Assembly: GCA_039938515.1 (NCBI GenBank)
Contig: JBDUUL010000001.1
Span: forward strand, 357,760 to 421,759
From: Nitrososphaera sp.
GTDB lineage: Archaea > Thermoproteota > Nitrososphaeria > Nitrososphaerales > Nitrososphaeraceae
DNA length: 64,000 nt
Direction of reading: 5' to 3'
A program made the translations under genes and the position numbers. Of the stretch, positions 51,699 through 61,077 are shown one piece after another. The notes under the pieces are model-generated. The model was not told where the DNA came from. It saw nothing but the letters and a program-made list of their open reading frames with translations, and did not search any database. Position 1 is the stretch's first letter, and each line of letters begins with the position of its first letter.

Positions 51699-52894
51699 CA
51701 CAAGAAGGCGCGAAATACGAACACCTGTATGTGGTTATTGAGCATGAGGACGGCCAACCCGTACCCGTGAGCTTGGAGATGTTAGGCGAGGCAAGGCGCC
51801 TGATGGACGGCTTTAACTCCAAGTATTCTTCAGACGAAAAAGTGGTGGCAGTAGTCCTCGGGAACCAGATTCGTCCCCTTTGTGATGAATTGATCTTCTA
51901 TGGAGCGGACGTGGTAATTTATGCTGACTCGCCGGAACTAACTCACGCGCAAAGCCTGATAGACACTAAAGTACTGAACCAGATTGCAACGGATGCGGCG
52001 CTCGTCAAGCAGTACTCCCCGGGCTCGGCCGATTTCCTGAAACCTCGGTACATGTTTTTTGCGGCTGACAGCATCGGAAGGCATCTTTCATCGACCGTTC
52101 TGGCTAGCCTCGACTCCGGCCTCGCTTCCGACATAAACAAACTCGTAATCGAGGATCTAGACATAAAGCACGAGCACAAGACCAAAGGCCTTAACCTAAA
52201 GTATGAAAAAACGCTTGAAATGTACAGGCCGGACTTTTCTGGTTTTCTTTGGACCACGATACTCTGCCTAGACAACCGGAACCCGGCAAATCCCCGAGAG
52301 TTTCACCCCCAGGCCTGCAGCATTATCCCCGGAGTGTTCGAGCCGCTTGAACGCAATGAAGGCAGAAAGGGGATGGTTATTGACTTTCAACCAAAGCTGG
52401 AGCCCGGCGACCTCAAGGTAAAGACCTTAAGCAGGCAGCTAATCCAAAGTGCAGTCCAGTTTGATGGCAAGAAATCAATTGTGAGCTTTGGCCGCGGGAT
52501 AAAGGATGCACCCGAGGAAAACATCCAATTGATTGAGTCTCTTGCTCAAGTTATCGGCGCTGAAATCGGCGTCTCTCTCCCGATATCGAAAAAGCCGTTT
52601 CCGGTAAATGAAAGAGAATCGTCGACGTACATGATTGCTGACAGAGTTATCGGCACAAGCGGCAGAAAAGTTGCGCCTGCATTGTATATTGCGATTGGTA
52701 TTAGTGGTGCAATGCAGCATATAGTCGGCATGAAAGAAGCGGGATTTGTGATAGCGATTAATCCTGACGAGGATTGTCCGATGAAGGACGAATGTGACAT
52801 TTTCATAAAAGGCAGGATGGAAGACGTGCTTCCAGCTCTAATAGAGCAATTGCGTATCGTAAAGCCAGCTGCAGTCGAGGTGAAGAAGCGCTAA
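51695..52894 (+). CDS. fixB: Electron transfer flavoprotein alpha subunit (FixB/EtfA)
   Basis: The 399-residue protein has an N-terminal domain and a C-terminal FAD domain with SFGRGIKDAPEENI, VIGTSGRKVAPALYIAIGIS and GAMQHIVGMKEAGFVIAINPD. These hold FAD in ETF alpha subunits. It ends one base into fixCX (TAATG), so the three genes are coupled. Confidence 0.93.
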   Translation: MTQEGAKYEHLYVVIEHEDGQPVPVSLEMLGEARRLMDGFNSKYSSDEKVVAVVLGNQIRPLCDELIFYGADVVIYADSPELTHAQSLIDTKVLNQIATDAALVKQYSPGSADFLKPRYMFFAADSIGRHLSSTVLASLDSGLASDINKLVIEDLDIKHEHKTKGLNLKYEKTLEMYRPDFSGFLWTTILCLDNRNPANPREFHPQACSIIPGVFEPLERNEGRKGMVIDFQPKLEPGDLKVKTLSRQLIQSAVQFDGKKSIVSFGRGIKDAPEENIQLIESLAQVIGAEIGVSLPISKKPFPVNERESSTYMIADRVIGTSGRKVAPALYIAIGISGAMQHIVGMKEAGFVIAINPDEDCPMKDECDIFIKGRMEDVLPALIEQLRIVKPAAVEVKKR

Positions 52895-54777
52895 TGGAGG
52901 ATTTTGATGCGGCAATTATCGGAGGCGGAACTGCAGGTCTTGCTGCGCTAAAGCAGCTAGCCAATCTTGGCCGCCAGGCAGTTCTTATCGAAGCGGGGAA
53001 GGACACAGGGACAAAAAACGTATCGGGAGGCATCCTGTATTCAAAAAAGCCACGCCATGGCAAGGTCTTCAATGCAGAAGATGTATTTGGCAGTTCTTTT
53101 CTTGCGGAGGCTCCCTATGAGCGCAAGATCACCAAGTACATACTCCACGCCACCTCGGGCAACAAGGATTATTCAATCGATCTTACTCGAGCTCATGAGT
53201 ATCAATCCAACTATGGTTGCTCGGTCCTGCTTAACAAATTGATTTCGTGGCTCTCAGTCGTTGCCGAAGAAAGCGCCCAAAAGTTTGGCGGGGGCATAGT
53301 CTCGGGAGTCCACGTAAGGTCAGTAAAACCAGAAGCTGCGGCAGAAGGCTCAAGAATGATTATAGAAACCGACGAGCTCGAACCCTTCAGGTGCAAGGCA
53401 GTGATTGCTGCCGACGGCGTTAATTCCGAGACGGCTGTAATGACTGGCGCCAGAGAAAAGTTTTCGCAGACAGAGCTGTATCAAGGGGTCAAGGTTATCG
53501 TCAAAATGCCAGAGCAGATAATCGAGGAGCGCTTCGGGATTGGACCTGAAGAAGGAGCCGCCCACCTGTTTGCAGGTGACGTTACGTTAAATCACATCGG
53601 CGGCGGTTTTGTATACACCAACCGAAGCACCCTATCTGTCGGTGCTGTTTACCATATGGATTCACTTATGGAAAATCCCGCCCAGCCGTCCGCGCTTGTT
53701 GACGCCCTAATAAGAAATCCCGTAGTGTCCGAGCTGCTTCGAGACGAGGTGCCTGTCAAGTCAGAAGTGGATAAGGACCTGCCAAAGGAGGAACAGCTGC
53801 GCACCCGGTTTGCAGTAAGCAAAATGGTCAAGAACTGGACCGAGCTGCGGGACGCTTACTACTCTCCGACAGGCTCGCAAAAGATGATAGAATCAGGAAA
53901 ATACAAAACGAGAGAGGAGCTAAAGGCTAGGCTTGATTCGATAAGATCCGACCTCGAATCCAAGTATTCGACCAAATTTGTTAGCGATTACGTCGAGCTT
54001 GAATACTCGGCAAAACTGGTTCCTGATGGCAAGCGCTGTATGATGAAAAAGCCCTATCATGACAATGTTCTCTTTATCGGCGATGCCGCGGGAAGGGGCG
54101 TGTTTATCGGCCCACGCATTGAAGGTCTGAACGTCGGCATCGACGACGCAGTAAGAGCTGCTAATGCAATTTCTCGAGCTCTAGACAGGAACGATTTCGG
54201 CAAGTCAATGGGGGAGCACTATAGCCAGTCTATTGAGGAGAGCCCCTTTACACACGACATGAGAGAAATTGACAAGGACTATCTCAAGATCTTCCTTGAA
54301 GCCACGCGTGGGGTTCCCAAAGACATCGTAGGACAGAGGTACGGAATGATCTTCAGGCTAATGTCCTCAAGCACTCTGCGCGGGCTCGCGGTTGGTCTTG
54401 CCAACATTCTCGGCTACGACCGGCTGCTACCTCTTGTCGAGTCTGTGGACACATACGTCCAGGTGCCAATGGAAATCGCAGAGAAAATGGGCAGGAGTGT
54501 TGATGCGACGTATCAGCCTACTATACCCTCATTGGCGGACAGGATTGCGAGGCTATCGTACGACGATGACAGGAAATCTCATATTCTGGTAACCGACCCG
54601 CAGTCCGAATTTATCAAAAAGATGGTCGTCCTCTGCCCGACCGCTTGTTACAGCCAGGAGCCGGACGGCAAGGTTACCCTTCAACACGAAGCGTGTGTTG
54701 AATGCGGCACGTGTTCAAAGGGCACTGAATGGCATCATCCAAGAGGAGAGAAAGGCGTTATCTATCAGTACGGATAA
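52894..54777 (+). CDS. fixC: ETF-quinone oxidoreductase, FixC fused to FixX-like ferredoxin
   Basis: The 627-residue protein has an N-terminal FAD motif AAIIGGGTAGLAALKQLAN, GDAAGRGVFIGPRIEGLNVG in the middle, and a C-terminal ferredoxin domain. The cysteines are in CPTACY and CVECGTC. It combines FixC and FixX in one chain and likely passes ETF electrons to the quinone pool, or the reverse. Start ATG 52894 overlaps fixB. Confidence 0.93.
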   Translation: MEDFDAAIIGGGTAGLAALKQLANLGRQAVLIEAGKDTGTKNVSGGILYSKKPRHGKVFNAEDVFGSSFLAEAPYERKITKYILHATSGNKDYSIDLTRAHEYQSNYGCSVLLNKLISWLSVVAEESAQKFGGGIVSGVHVRSVKPEAAAEGSRMIIETDELEPFRCKAVIAADGVNSETAVMTGAREKFSQTELYQGVKVIVKMPEQIIEERFGIGPEEGAAHLFAGDVTLNHIGGGFVYTNRSTLSVGAVYHMDSLMENPAQPSALVDALIRNPVVSELLRDEVPVKSEVDKDLPKEEQLRTRFAVSKMVKNWTELRDAYYSPTGSQKMIESGKYKTREELKARLDSIRSDLESKYSTKFVSDYVELEYSAKLVPDGKRCMMKKPYHDNVLFIGDAAGRGVFIGPRIEGLNVGIDDAVRAANAISRALDRNDFGKSMGEHYSQSIEESPFTHDMREIDKDYLKIFLEATRGVPKDIVGQRYGMIFRLMSSSTLRGLAVGLANILGYDRLLPLVESVDTYVQVPMEIAEKMGRSVDATYQPTIPSLADRIARLSYDDDRKSHILVTDPQSEFIKKMVVLCPTACYSQEPDGKVTLQHEACVECGTCSKGTEWHHPRGEKGVIYQYG

Positions 54778-54797
54778 TTCCGCCTCTCGGTCCGTCC

Positions 54798-55406
54798 CTA
54801 CTGCTCTTTCCACTTGATTGAACAGCCAATTGACGGGTCGAACTCCTTTTCGAGTCTTTCTCCCCGCAGTAGCTTCCTAACGTTATTTTCCATTACAGGG
54901 ACCTTGGGCTTTGCCTCCGGCTCCAGGGCATCGTTAATCTTACCGTGAAACGCTAATTTGCCGTCGTAAAATAAGAATGGATCTGGCGTGCAAACCGCTC
55001 CGTAGGCCCGGGCAACAGACTGTGTATCATCAATAAGATACGGAAAGTTGAGGTTATACTGCTTTGAGAACTTTACCATGTTGTCAAACCCCTCATCCTT
55101 GTAGTTCGGATCGTTGCTGTTGATACCAATAACCTGCAACTCCGATGGTTTGAATTTCGACTGAAGAGTGACGAGATCGCCTATCCGAGCCTTGACATAG
55201 GGACAGTGATTGCAAATAAACACAACCAGACTAGTCTTGCTCTTAAATTCAGAAAGTGAATGCAAGGTGCCGTCAACGCCCTTTAGATTAAACGCCGGTG
55301 CTTTCATTCCAGGCGCAAGAACCTGAGGAGAGGACTCGGTTTTTACCATGTCTAGCAGGTGTTCGTTTGTAGATATATCAATTTTTGTCCTTCGCGCAGC
55401 TCCCAT
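54798..55406 (-). CDS. Thioredoxin-fold peroxiredoxin-like protein (AhpC/TSA type)
   Basis: About 202 residues from ATG 55406, with CNHC (C65, C68) in VVFICNHCPYVKARIG. Later blocks match the AhpC/TSA-type thioredoxin-fold family (VARAYGAVCTPDPFLFYDG). It may reduce peroxides or disulfides. A longer frame starts at 55439 but would include the TATA element at 55442. Confidence 0.82.
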   Translation of the reverse strand: MGAARRTKIDISTNEHLLDMVKTESSPQVLAPGMKAPAFNLKGVDGTLHSLSEFKSKTSLVVFICNHCPYVKARIGDLVTLQSKFKPSELQVIGINSNDPNYKDEGFDNMVKFSKQYNLNFPYLIDDTQSVARAYGAVCTPDPFLFYDGKLAFHGKINDALEPEAKPKVPVMENNVRKLLRGERLEKEFDPSIGCSIKWKEQ

Positions 55407-55441
55407 GGTTGTCCTCTGAAAAGCCGTTTTGTCTGACAATC

Positions 55442-55450
55442 AAATTTATA
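55442..55450. promoter_or_regulatory. Shared AT element between two divergent genes
   Basis: The sequence aaatttata lies between the minus-strand thioredoxin-fold gene (start 55406) and a plus-strand gene (GTG 55471). Spacing fits near-leaderless starts in both directions. Confidence 0.4.
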
Positions 55451-55470
55451 GTCAAAACAATGGGGAGGAC

Positions 55471-55848
55471 GTGTTGGCAGTTGACTCAATTGAAACGATC
55501 CTGACGCTTTCACAGCGCAAGCTAGTTGTTGCGCGCCATGATGTGAACCTGTCCGGCAGGGGTTCGAATGACATCTTCGTCTTGATGGTGGAGGAATCAA
55601 GTGGATCGGCGGGGGGCAGGGCCGCCGGCTCAGGTAGCAGGAAGATAAACAGAGTCCTTGGTTTCAGGTGTATTGATGGAGTATGCTCAAAGTCCTTCGA
55701 TTCAGAAGCGCCCGAGACTATTGAAAAATTCGACATCCCGTACAGCGCGGTCGCGATGGACATCCTGCTATCTGACAATAAGCCTTTTGTCGTCCAGGGA
55801 GTAGTCGATTCGGGTCTGGTTGATTCTTACGTTGCTGTCACTGGCTAG
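55471..55848 (+). CDS. Conserved hypothetical protein
   Basis: From GTG 55471 the protein has 125 residues and reads as a beta-rich domain with RKLVVARHDVNL, NRVLGFRCIDGVC and late KPFVVQGVVDSG. A Gly/Ser-rich loop (SGSAGGRAAGSGS) separates the halves. C64 and C69 are close. It has no recognised family. The frame can start earlier (55429) but the promoter element argues against that. Confidence 0.6.
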   Translation: MLAVDSIETILTLSQRKLVVARHDVNLSGRGSNDIFVLMVEESSGSAGGRAAGSGSRKINRVLGFRCIDGVCSKSFDSEAPETIEKFDIPYSAVAMDILLSDNKPFVVQGVVDSGLVDSYVAVTG

Positions 55849-55932
55849 TTGGTCGGAGGGTCCGTAAACAGGTTCTTCCAGTACTCCCTCAAGGTTAGTA
55901 TTTATTCGAAGTAAGAATCAGGTAACCAACCT

Positions 55933-57300
55933 TTGACCAATCCCAGCCTAAAACCTCTGCTCATTGAATCAATTCCAAGGCTGAGAGGTTCCAAACCGAA
56001 AATTTGGGTTGAAGGATATGGTTGTTCAGCCAGCACTGCAGATTTTGAAATGATAAAGGGCATTCTAAAGGAGGCCGGTTATGGAATGGCGGCTAATGTG
56101 TCCGAGTCAGCACTTAGCATTATCGTGACATGTTCAGTCAAGGACAGGACCGAACACCGTATGGTCCACAGGATAAAGCGGCTTGCAGGATTGCAGAAAC
56201 CCCTGATAGTCGCGGGATGTTTGCCCAAGGCCGACGAGCGGCTCGTGGGGAGAATATCTCCTCAAGCCTCACTGATGGGTCCGGATTCGATTGAAAGAAC
56301 AGCAGAAATAGTCGACCGGGCACTTGCGGGCTCAATAACTACTGCACTTGATGGCCCCGCGGGCGCCAAGCTCGGTCTGCCCAAAGTGAGGCTCAACGAG
56401 GCCGTCGCAATTGTCGAGATCGCAAGCGGATGCCTGAGTGAGTGCAGCTTTTGTCAGACGAAATTGGCAAAAGGGGAGCTGCGAAGCTACCGGCCCATTG
56501 ATATATGCGACCAAATCGAGCGGGAGATTGCTGAGGGTTGCAGAGAGATATGGCTCACTTCCACGGATAACGGTTGCTATGGGCGAGACATTGGCACGGA
56601 CCTTGCGGACCTTGTAGTCAGATGCTCTCGCATAAAGCCAGAGAGGCCAGCATCGGGCACTTCAGAGTTTATGGTGAGGGTGGGCATGCTAAATCCGATG
56701 TACCTTCCCCCCATCCAGAAAAGATTAATCGAGGCATTTAGAAATGACAGAATTTTCAAGTTTCTTCACGTTCCAGTCCAGAGCGGCAGCGATTCGGTTT
56801 TGAAGAAAATGAAGCGCGGGCATACTGCCGAGACCTTCCTAAAAACAGCAGCCGCGTTCCGATCAAGCATTCCGGAAACCACAATAGCAACAGACATTAT
56901 TGTCGGGTTTCCCTCCGAAACCACCCGAGACTTTGAACTTACACTAGACTTGCTCCGACAAAGCGAACCGGACATAATCAACATCTCCCGCTTCAGTGCC
57001 AGGCCCGGCACTAGCGCCGCAAAGATGCGTCCCAGAGCAGATTCATCCGAGATAAAAAGGCGGACCGTAGAGGCCCATGCCCTCGCCAGAGAACTGATGA
57101 CAAGAAGAAACTCAGGCTGGCTTGGGTGGGCAGGCAGGATAATAATTGACGAGATTGACGACCATCATGTCCAGGGCAGGAACTTGGCGTACAAGCCTGT
57201 AGTTCTAGAGAATCCACCATTGGGAATAAAGTTGGGAAAGTTTGTCGATGTGAGGATTAGCGACTACACGCCACTGGTTCTCCGGGGCAGAGTTACCTAG
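55933..57300 (+). CDS. tRNA t6A37 methylthiotransferase (MtaB/CDKAL1-like)
   Basis: The 455-residue enzyme has an N-terminal domain with C31, C67 and C96 for a [4Fe-4S] cluster. The radical SAM core has C167-x3-C171-x2-C174, and a TRAM-like tail ends the chain. It adds a methylthio group to t6A at position 37 of some tRNAs. The start is TTG 55933. Length and motif order match the archaeal CDKAL1-type group. Confidence 0.93.
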   Translation: MTNPSLKPLLIESIPRLRGSKPKIWVEGYGCSASTADFEMIKGILKEAGYGMAANVSESALSIIVTCSVKDRTEHRMVHRIKRLAGLQKPLIVAGCLPKADERLVGRISPQASLMGPDSIERTAEIVDRALAGSITTALDGPAGAKLGLPKVRLNEAVAIVEIASGCLSECSFCQTKLAKGELRSYRPIDICDQIEREIAEGCREIWLTSTDNGCYGRDIGTDLADLVVRCSRIKPERPASGTSEFMVRVGMLNPMYLPPIQKRLIEAFRNDRIFKFLHVPVQSGSDSVLKKMKRGHTAETFLKTAAAFRSSIPETTIATDIIVGFPSETTRDFELTLDLLRQSEPDIINISRFSARPGTSAAKMRPRADSSEIKRRTVEAHALARELMTRRNSGWLGWAGRIIIDEIDDHHVQGRNLAYKPVVLENPPLGIKLGKFVDVRISDYTPLVLRGRVT

Positions 57301-57360
57301 ATCTGCTCAAAGTTATTACACCTGAGATGAGCGCCCCTTTAATCGCCAAAGCTTTTTAAC

Positions 57361-58377
57361 TTGAAATTAATACAGGCTGACGGGGACGGGGCGTTGGCAG
57401 AGGAATTTGAAATTCGGGAACCGGCATTAATTCTTGGCATCGGACACGTGGGAGGTAAAATTGCGTCAGGCGTTGCTAGGTCTTGTGGCTGCGAGCACTT
57501 GGAGATGGTGTACGAAGCAGACCACCTGTCCGAGATAGAAAATTGCGTCCACATTGCACGCAGGGGATGGGCAAACCCGTCAGCCCCAAAACTTCGCTCC
57601 TTGGCATCGGCCCATCTCTCAGAGATTGCGACCAAGCTGAGAGAAGTCAAAACGGTCTTTATGGTCGCCAACCTCGCAGGCAGAGGAGGGGTCGGAATTG
57701 GGCCTCTTGTTTGCCGTGTGGCTAAGGAAAAAGGATGCAAGGTTGTTTCTATTGTTATCATGCCCTTTGGATTTGAGCATGACAAAATCTTTGCATCTGG
57801 CGTGGCCCTGCGTCGAATTCAGGACGCATCGGACTCGTTGATAATTGTTGACAACAATGCATATCTTCAGAACAACCCTCAACACTCGCTTGAGCAGTGT
57901 TATGCTGCTATAAACCAGGCCGTTCACGACAGTGCTGTACACGTTTTGCGAGGCGGTCGCTCAAGCGGCGGTATTGGCATAGTTACTACCGGTACAACAC
58001 CCAACAACAACCTTGGATCATCCCTGGAAGCATCGTTAGCTGCCCTTTACCCCCAATTATCAGAACACGGTTCCGTTGGCAGGGCTGTTATTCATGTGAC
58101 TCATGCCGGAAATTCAAAGTTGTCGCTTGACAATCTAAGTGTCCTGGTCGGCAGGGTCCGCGCTGCGCTTTCAGACTCTAGCAGTGCTTCAGTGTCGATG
58201 ACTACCGCCGGCTCTTTGGGAGAGTCACAGGTTCACCTAGTTACCTCTGTACTAAACGGTACAGTTTTTGACTCGTACGACCCGCTAGCCCAGGTCATTC
58301 CGAAGGAAAAGTTCATCGATTGGGAAGAGCTCGACGCCTCTCCGGACTTGTCGCTTCCGGTCTTCGGAATAGAATAA
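57361..58377 (+). CDS. Divergent FtsZ-like (tubulin superfamily) protein
   Basis: The 338-residue protein follows the FtsZ fold. The N-terminal Rossmann strand has LILGIGHVGGKIASGV. The nucleotide loop region reads LAGRGGVGIGP (105-115) instead of GGGTGTG. IVIMPFGFEHDKI and ALRRIQDASDSLIIVDNN follow. The T7 synergy loop with its conserved acid residue is not recognisable in 185-205. It may bind GTP weakly or act as a scaffold. In Thaumarchaeota, cell division is attributed to Cdv proteins. Confidence 0.82.
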   Translation: MKLIQADGDGALAEEFEIREPALILGIGHVGGKIASGVARSCGCEHLEMVYEADHLSEIENCVHIARRGWANPSAPKLRSLASAHLSEIATKLREVKTVFMVANLAGRGGVGIGPLVCRVAKEKGCKVVSIVIMPFGFEHDKIFASGVALRRIQDASDSLIIVDNNAYLQNNPQHSLEQCYAAINQAVHDSAVHVLRGGRSSGGIGIVTTGTTPNNNLGSSLEASLAALYPQLSEHGSVGRAVIHVTHAGNSKLSLDNLSVLVGRVRAALSDSSSASVSMTTAGSLGESQVHLVTSVLNGTVFDSYDPLAQVIPKEKFIDWEELDASPDLSLPVFGIE

Positions 58378-58412
58378 ACTCTTATTCTGTTGGCACGAAG
58401 CGGACGCCGTCA

Positions 58413-58598
58413 ATGATAACCTGTGGCTGCAGGTGCATATCCTGCAAGTCTCAAGATTTGGATGCCAACAGCTTTACCGCGCCTGACGGATATCAAGACA
58501 TCCACCACACGTGTCGCACTTGTGGTACGCACTTTGACCACCTGGACGGCCAGACGTTTAAGGTTTGCAATACGTGCAATTTTAATTCGGCCTCCTAA
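58413..58598 (+). CDS. Small zinc-binding protein (61 residues)
   Basis: The protein starts at ATG 58413 and has cysteines C4, C6, C8, C11, C34, C37, C52 and C55 plus several histidines (H31, H32, H40, H43), consistent with two zinc sites. CRTCGTHFDHLDGQTFKVC is the clearest ribbon. No known family is recognised. It lies 35 nt downstream of the FtsZ-like gene, so co-transcription is possible. Confidence 0.72.
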   Translation: MITCGCRCISCKSQDLDANSFTAPDGYQDIHHTCRTCGTHFDHLDGQTFKVCNTCNFNSAS

Positions 58599-58662
58599 AA
58601 TTAGACGAGTTCAGATGCCTAAGCGCTACCATGTTGGGCAGGGGCCATACGTGCCGCGACAT

Positions 58663-59025
58663 TTACTCGACTATGCTGGCACCCATAGCAGTCACCGAAT
58701 GATTTTTGCTGGCGTCCAACCATTCGAGCATGCGCTTGCATTCCAGCATTCGTCCCATGCGCTTGCCCCACTCGTAATCCGGCTTGCGGGAATGCAGGTT
58801 TGAAACGATGTCCCGGTCAAGTTCTGAAATCCTGGCCGCTAAATACAGTTCGATTCGCCTTCGGGTGTGATTATCAATAATCATGTGCGGGCTCTTGGAA
58901 GGGCGAGCCTGGTTAGAAGCACTCATCCTATTTTGCAGAGCGAAGTCTGTGTCGCTGTTTGCCATCCGCAAATGGGGGTAATTTTCTATCAACTTAAAGA
59001 TCCGTCTGTCGTCAAGTTGACACAC
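58663..59025 (-). CDS. Hypothetical protein coupled to the phosphatase-fold hydrolase
   Basis: The 120-residue protein starts with GTG at 59023-59025 and shares one base with the stop of the hydrolase gene (TAGTG), so translation is coupled. It is rich in charged helices (HTRRRIELYLAARISELDRDI and MGRMLECKRMLEWLD). No domain is recognised; a helical partner or regulator is plausible. Confidence 0.6.
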   Translation of the reverse strand: MCQLDDRRIFKLIENYPHLRMANSDTDFALQNRMSASNQARPSKSPHMIIDNHTRRRIELYLAARISELDRDIVSNLHSRKPDYEWGKRMGRMLECKRMLEWLDASKNHSVTAMGASIVE

Positions 59026-60947
59026 TAGGTCAGGATGTCGGTTATCGGCACGCCTTCGGAGTTCCGCGGGGCGTCAATTCCAAGCAAATGGCTTATCGTG
59101 GGCGCGATGTCTATCATTCTCAGTGGTCGTTCCCTCTGATAGCCTTTCTTTATGCAGGGACCATGTGCGATAAACATGGCATCAGTCGTACCTCGCTCGC
59201 CCAGGTTCACTGAAGGCAGCTGCGAGCCATGGATGCTGGCATCCCTGAACTTTACCTTCAGGTCCTCAAAAAGCTCATCCTTTGTGGTAACACGGTTGTC
59301 CAAGGCAAATGAGGGATAAGCTGCGACCACGACGTCGCCGCTCCTGCTTCCGTTAAGCCCAATGAATTCAGCATTCTTGTTGCTCAGGGCCAGCGCAATT
59401 GGTCTGATTCTCGAGACGGGGTCGCGGATATCATACAGCATGTCAATAAGCTGCTCTACCAGATCCTCGTATTCCTTTCCGGGAGATACGCATCCGTCTG
59501 GATCCCTGCCCTTCAGGTTGACGTAAACGTGGACCATTCCCTGCGCAAATGCCTTCGTCTTTGACCAGTCTATCGAGATCTTTCTCGTCGACTCGTCCCT
59601 CTTCAGGTGTATCAATCCCTTTTGGTAAAGATATCCGTTGATAAAGAACCTCCTTTTGCCCATTACATGCCCGTGGTCTGACATGACAATGGTGTAAACC
59701 TCATCCTTGCCATCCGTTTTTGAAGGTTTTTCGGCTGCCGAAGACTGGGCAGCCCTATGGATGTGCCCCACAAAATCATCCGCAAGCTGGTAAGTTCGCT
59801 TCATGACGGTATCGCAGGTCTCCGCTTCGCTCTGGGTGAGGACTGACTTGTCAAACCTCAGAAAGGCGTGCTGCGTGTTGTCTATTCCATGCCACTGCGT
59901 CATATACAGATGCCAGTCACGCTTTGACATGAGGTACGACGTGGCGGCTGCCATCCAGGTTGACTGGTACTTGGCGTCGGCAAGGTAAGTATCCTCGTCG
60001 ATCCATCCGAATACGTACGGAAAGTGGCTGATCGACTCGAGAAACGGACCGAACCGCGGTACGAGTTCCTTTGCCAGCTCATGCGGGAACGTCCAGCCCT
60101 CGGTTGGAAATACCTGCGACACAAACAGACGCACGCTCGGCAGCTCGCCTGAACTCGCAATGTCAATTAGTGTGAACCTGAAGGCTCCCTGCACCTGTTT
60201 TCCTCCACTGATAAAATCAGCGACTATCCAGCCAGAGGTCTGACCCTTGGAGAGCACAAGGGCCGCGGGCGAGCTCATTCCTTGGGCGGATTCAAGCATC
60301 AAAAGTAACTTTTGGTCATTGCGGGAGTCTGCAGAACCGGCTATGCATTCGCACTTTATGCCCGGAGCGGGTCCTATCGTGAACTGGGTCTGAAAGCGCG
60401 CTTCGAAGCCGTCCGGAATTTGCATGCCGCGTGAACCAGAGTAGGGAGAAAAGGCGATGACGGTTCCATTTTCCAAAGGGGTAGTTGAGTAGCAGCTGCT
60501 GTTTGAGATTGCAAGCGGCGATGAGCCCCAAGGTCTCGAGCCAGGTCCGCCAGGAGCGCCAAACCCCTCAACCTGAAATCCGTCGGTGAGAGACGGAGGC
60601 CACGAGCCGATGTATTTCATGAGCAGAACCTTGAGGTGATGCCTTTCCGCGGTCTTCCATATCTGCTCTGCCTGGCATAGCGTCGAGTAAAATCCGCTAA
60701 CTATTTCGGTGAGCGGCCGTCCAGGCATTTTGACGACCATGTCGGTAACGCCATGAGTTGACGGGTATGCCCCTGTGGAAACAGTATTCCAGTTAGCGGC
60801 AGTATGGGTGGGAAAAACGGGTGTAATTTCGGACCAAGCGCCCTCCTCTGCCAGCCGCCTCATATTAGGGAGAAGGCCTGCGGCCATGTAGTTTCGGACT
60901 ATGCTAGGCACGGCGGCATCAAGGCCTATGAGAGCAACTCGATTCAA
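59025..60947 (-). CDS. Alkaline-phosphatase-superfamily phosphodiesterase/phosphomutase-like hydrolase
   Basis: The 640-residue protein starts with ALIGLDAAVPSIVRNYMAAG and FPTHTAANWNTVSTGAYP, where the Thr nucleophile and metal ligands of type I phosphodiesterase/nucleotide pyrophosphatase-like enzymes reside. It ends in APTISHLLGIDAPRNSEG, a typical C-terminal turn. No signal peptide is evident. The natural substrate is unknown. Unlike many relatives it lacks a terminal LRxLGY motif, which instead appears in the divergent small protein at 61078. Confidence 0.87.
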   Translation of the reverse strand: MNRVALIGLDAAVPSIVRNYMAAGLLPNMRRLAEEGAWSEITPVFPTHTAANWNTVSTGAYPSTHGVTDMVVKMPGRPLTEIVSGFYSTLCQAEQIWKTAERHHLKVLLMKYIGSWPPSLTDGFQVEGFGAPGGPGSRPWGSSPLAISNSSCYSTTPLENGTVIAFSPYSGSRGMQIPDGFEARFQTQFTIGPAPGIKCECIAGSADSRNDQKLLLMLESAQGMSSPAALVLSKGQTSGWIVADFISGGKQVQGAFRFTLIDIASSGELPSVRLFVSQVFPTEGWTFPHELAKELVPRFGPFLESISHFPYVFGWIDEDTYLADAKYQSTWMAAATSYLMSKRDWHLYMTQWHGIDNTQHAFLRFDKSVLTQSEAETCDTVMKRTYQLADDFVGHIHRAAQSSAAEKPSKTDGKDEVYTIVMSDHGHVMGKRRFFINGYLYQKGLIHLKRDESTRKISIDWSKTKAFAQGMVHVYVNLKGRDPDGCVSPGKEYEDLVEQLIDMLYDIRDPVSRIRPIALALSNKNAEFIGLNGSRSGDVVVAAYPSFALDNRVTTKDELFEDLKVKFRDASIHGSQLPSVNLGERGTTDAMFIAHGPCIKKGYQRERPLRMIDIAPTISHLLGIDAPRNSEGVPITDILT

Positions 60948-61042
60948 ACTGCACGCTCTATGCTCGGAGGGTATTTTTGTTTATCCGTGCTATCGTTAAC
61001 AGATAGCTTTTGTAGAACCCCTCGCTATTTGGAACATACTAC

Positions 61043-61050
61043 TTATATAA
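61043..61050 (+). promoter_or_regulatory. TATA box for the small LGYI protein
   Basis: The octamer ttatataa lies 28-35 nt before ATG 61078, so the mRNA is likely near-leaderless. Confidence 0.45.
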
Positions 61051-61077
61051 TCCGCGTCAGAATTATCGTCTGCAAAA

